Below, in pieces: positions 62,987-64,000 of a DNA stretch of 64,000 bases (positions are counted from its first letter, which is position 1; each line of letters begins with the position of its first letter). A program made the translations under genes and the position numbers. Source of the DNA: Iodobacter sp. BJB302 (GTDB lineage: Bacteria > Pseudomonadota > Gammaproteobacteria > Burkholderiales > Chitinibacteraceae). Location of the stretch: NCBI RefSeq assembly GCF_002735645.1, contig NZ_PDZG01000017.1, positions 1 to 64,000 on the forward strand, written 5' to 3'. The notes below the pieces were generated by a model. It was not told the DNA's origin and made no database searches. It saw only the letters and a program-made list of their open reading frames with translations.

Positions 62987-64000
62987 ATGACTCAAACGAC
63001 CTTTCCGTCCCCTTTGTCCCTGTTGGAACAAGCATGGGAATATTGCGTAGACACCACTCAGCGCTCTGCCCTTTTTCTTGATGTGATGCGGGAACGGGGC
63101 AATATCTCCATTGCCCATGCTCAGAATGGCAAACCTCCGCTGCTCGCTTTTGATTATGAATTACTGATTGACGGGCGGGATCTGAGCGAGCCATGCAACT
63201 ATATGCTGCTGCGCGTACTTTCCCCGGCAAAAATCAAGGCAGATGAGACAAAACGCCCCTATGTCATTATTGACCCAAGAGCGGGCCATGGTGCGGGGAT
63301 TGGCGGCTTTAAAGCGGATTCTCAGGTTGGCGTGGCATTACGGGCCGGACACCCTGTTTATTTTGTGGGCTTTTATCCTGATCCGGTGCCTGGCCAGCGC
63401 CTGCGGGACGTTATGCAAGCCGAGGCGCACTTTATCGAAGAGGTAATCAGACGCCACCCCAAAGCAAGCGGCAAACCCTGCATTATTGGTAACTGCCAGG
63501 CAGGCTGGGCCGTTGCCGGGCTGGCCGCTTTACGGCCGGAAATCATGGGGCCCATCGTGCTCAACGGGGCCCCGCTTTCTTACTGGGCGGGCTCTGATCA
63601 ACAAAACCCAATGCGCTACGCAGGCGGCGTAAATGGTGGCTCTTGGCTGGCCGCATTAACTGCGGATCTGGGAGGCGGGGTGTTTGATGGCGCGCACTTG
63701 GTTAAAAACTTTGAAAATCTAAACCCGGCCAATACGCTCTGGGGCAAACCCTACCATTTATATGCAAATATCGATAACGAAGCTCCCCGCTATTTAGAAT
63801 TTGAGCGCTGGTGGGGCGGGCATTTCCGGATGACGGGCAGTGAAATAGAAGCCATCGTTAATCAGCTTTTTATCGGCAATAAACTGGCCAGCGGGCAAAT
63901 TCAAACGCCTGATGGCAGCAGCCTGGATTTACGCAAAATCACCTCGCCCATTATTGTGTTCGCCTCATGGGGAGATGATATTACCCCGCCAGCGCAGGCC
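62987..64000 (+). CDS. PhaC-like alpha/beta hydrolase of the DUF3141 family (partial, cut by the window end)
   Basis: The frame runs from ATG 62987 to the last base (338 codons, no stop), so the C terminus is missing. It resembles poly(3-hydroxyalkanoate) synthase-like proteins of the DUF3141 group. YVIIDPRAGHGAGIGGFK near 92, PVYFVGFYPDPVPGQ near 123, and the nucleophile elbow IGNCQAGW with Cys170 in place of serine, as in PhaC enzymes. VLNGAPLSYW follows near 195, and IVFASWGDDITPP near the cut carries a candidate catalytic Asp. Some family members are fused to an acyltransferase domain, which cannot be judged here. The pathway is uncertain. Confidence 0.8.
   Translation, partial: MTQTTFPSPLSLLEQAWEYCVDTTQRSALFLDVMRERGNISIAHAQNGKPPLLAFDYELLIDGRDLSEPCNYMLLRVLSPAKIKADETKRPYVIIDPRAGHGAGIGGFKADSQVGVALRAGHPVYFVGFYPDPVPGQRLRDVMQAEAHFIEEVIRRHPKASGKPCIIGNCQAGWAVAGLAALRPEIMGPIVLNGAPLSYWAGSDQQNPMRYAGGVNGGSWLAALTADLGGGVFDGAHLVKNFENLNPANTLWGKPYHLYANIDNEAPRYLEFERWWGGHFRMTGSEIEAIVNQLFIGNKLASGQIQTPDGSSLDLRKITSPIIVFASWGDDITPPAQA

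Overview
The window is ordinary bacterial chromosome, densely coded on both strands. The gene order (a complete mraZ-to-lpxC division and cell-wall cluster, the rsmD/ftsY/ftsE/ftsX/rpoH neighbourhood, creBCD, msbA, an E. coli-type pssA) and the moderate base composition point to a betaproteobacterium of the Neisseriales. A Chromobacteriaceae member such as Iodobacter is my best guess from memory, not a computed placement. No rRNA, tRNA, CRISPR array, prophage or transposase gene is visible.

Layout. 0.3-3.3 kb: sulfate ABC importer genes cysT-cysW-cysA, without a binding-protein gene in view. 3.4-6.4 kb: an HDOD protein overlapping a PAS-PAS-GGDEF-EAL protein whose cyclase domain looks dead. 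6.5-12 kb: rsmD (divergent), ftsY, a GNAT acetyltransferase, ftsEX and rpoH. 12.2-13.1 kb: msrP on the minus strand. 13.7-32.6 kb: the division/peptidoglycan cluster mraZ-rsmH-ftsL-ftsI-murE-murF-mraY-murD-ftsW-murG-murC-ddl-ftsQ-ftsA-ftsZ-lpxC, ending in a small membrane protein gene. 32.7-43.5 kb: accessory genes (MarR regulator with an EamA exporter and a nitroreductase, AraC regulator with an MFS pump, a Nat-type ABC exporter, a secreted hydrolase/peptidase, a CNNM/CBS protein, a patatin). 43.7-47.8 kb: creB-creC-creD. 47.9-53.2 kb: an RND pump operon and a hydrolase. 53.5-64 kb: rsmE, msbA, purE-(membrane protein)-purK, tyrS, pssA, pncB and the start of a PhaC-like DUF3141 gene cut by the window edge.

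Two non-gene patterns stand out. First, at least 13 copies of one intergenic element occur in 64 kb. Its arms are inverted repeats built from ACGGAG/CTCCGT units spaced about ten bases apart, with AAACCCAAATCTTGAACCAC-like ends and a variable centre. Several copies sit inside operons (mraY/murD, murC/ddl, natA/natB, creC/creD). Second, several gene junctions carry a partial tandem duplication of the ribosome-binding site, start codon and first codons of the downstream gene. These leave short open frames just upstream of the real gene: cysT/cysW, murD/ftsW and ftsQ/ftsA. Two of them end with a stop codon overlapping the true start (TAATG, TGATG). The 3' end of ftsA is likewise repeated before ftsZ.

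Regulatory sites that can be read directly include a CIRCE-like operator over the putative rpoH promoter, an MraZ box before mraZ, three TCTT-N6-AAGA boxes between the MarR and exporter genes, and a tandem TCCAC-N6-TCCAC pair before creD that resembles the cre tag.
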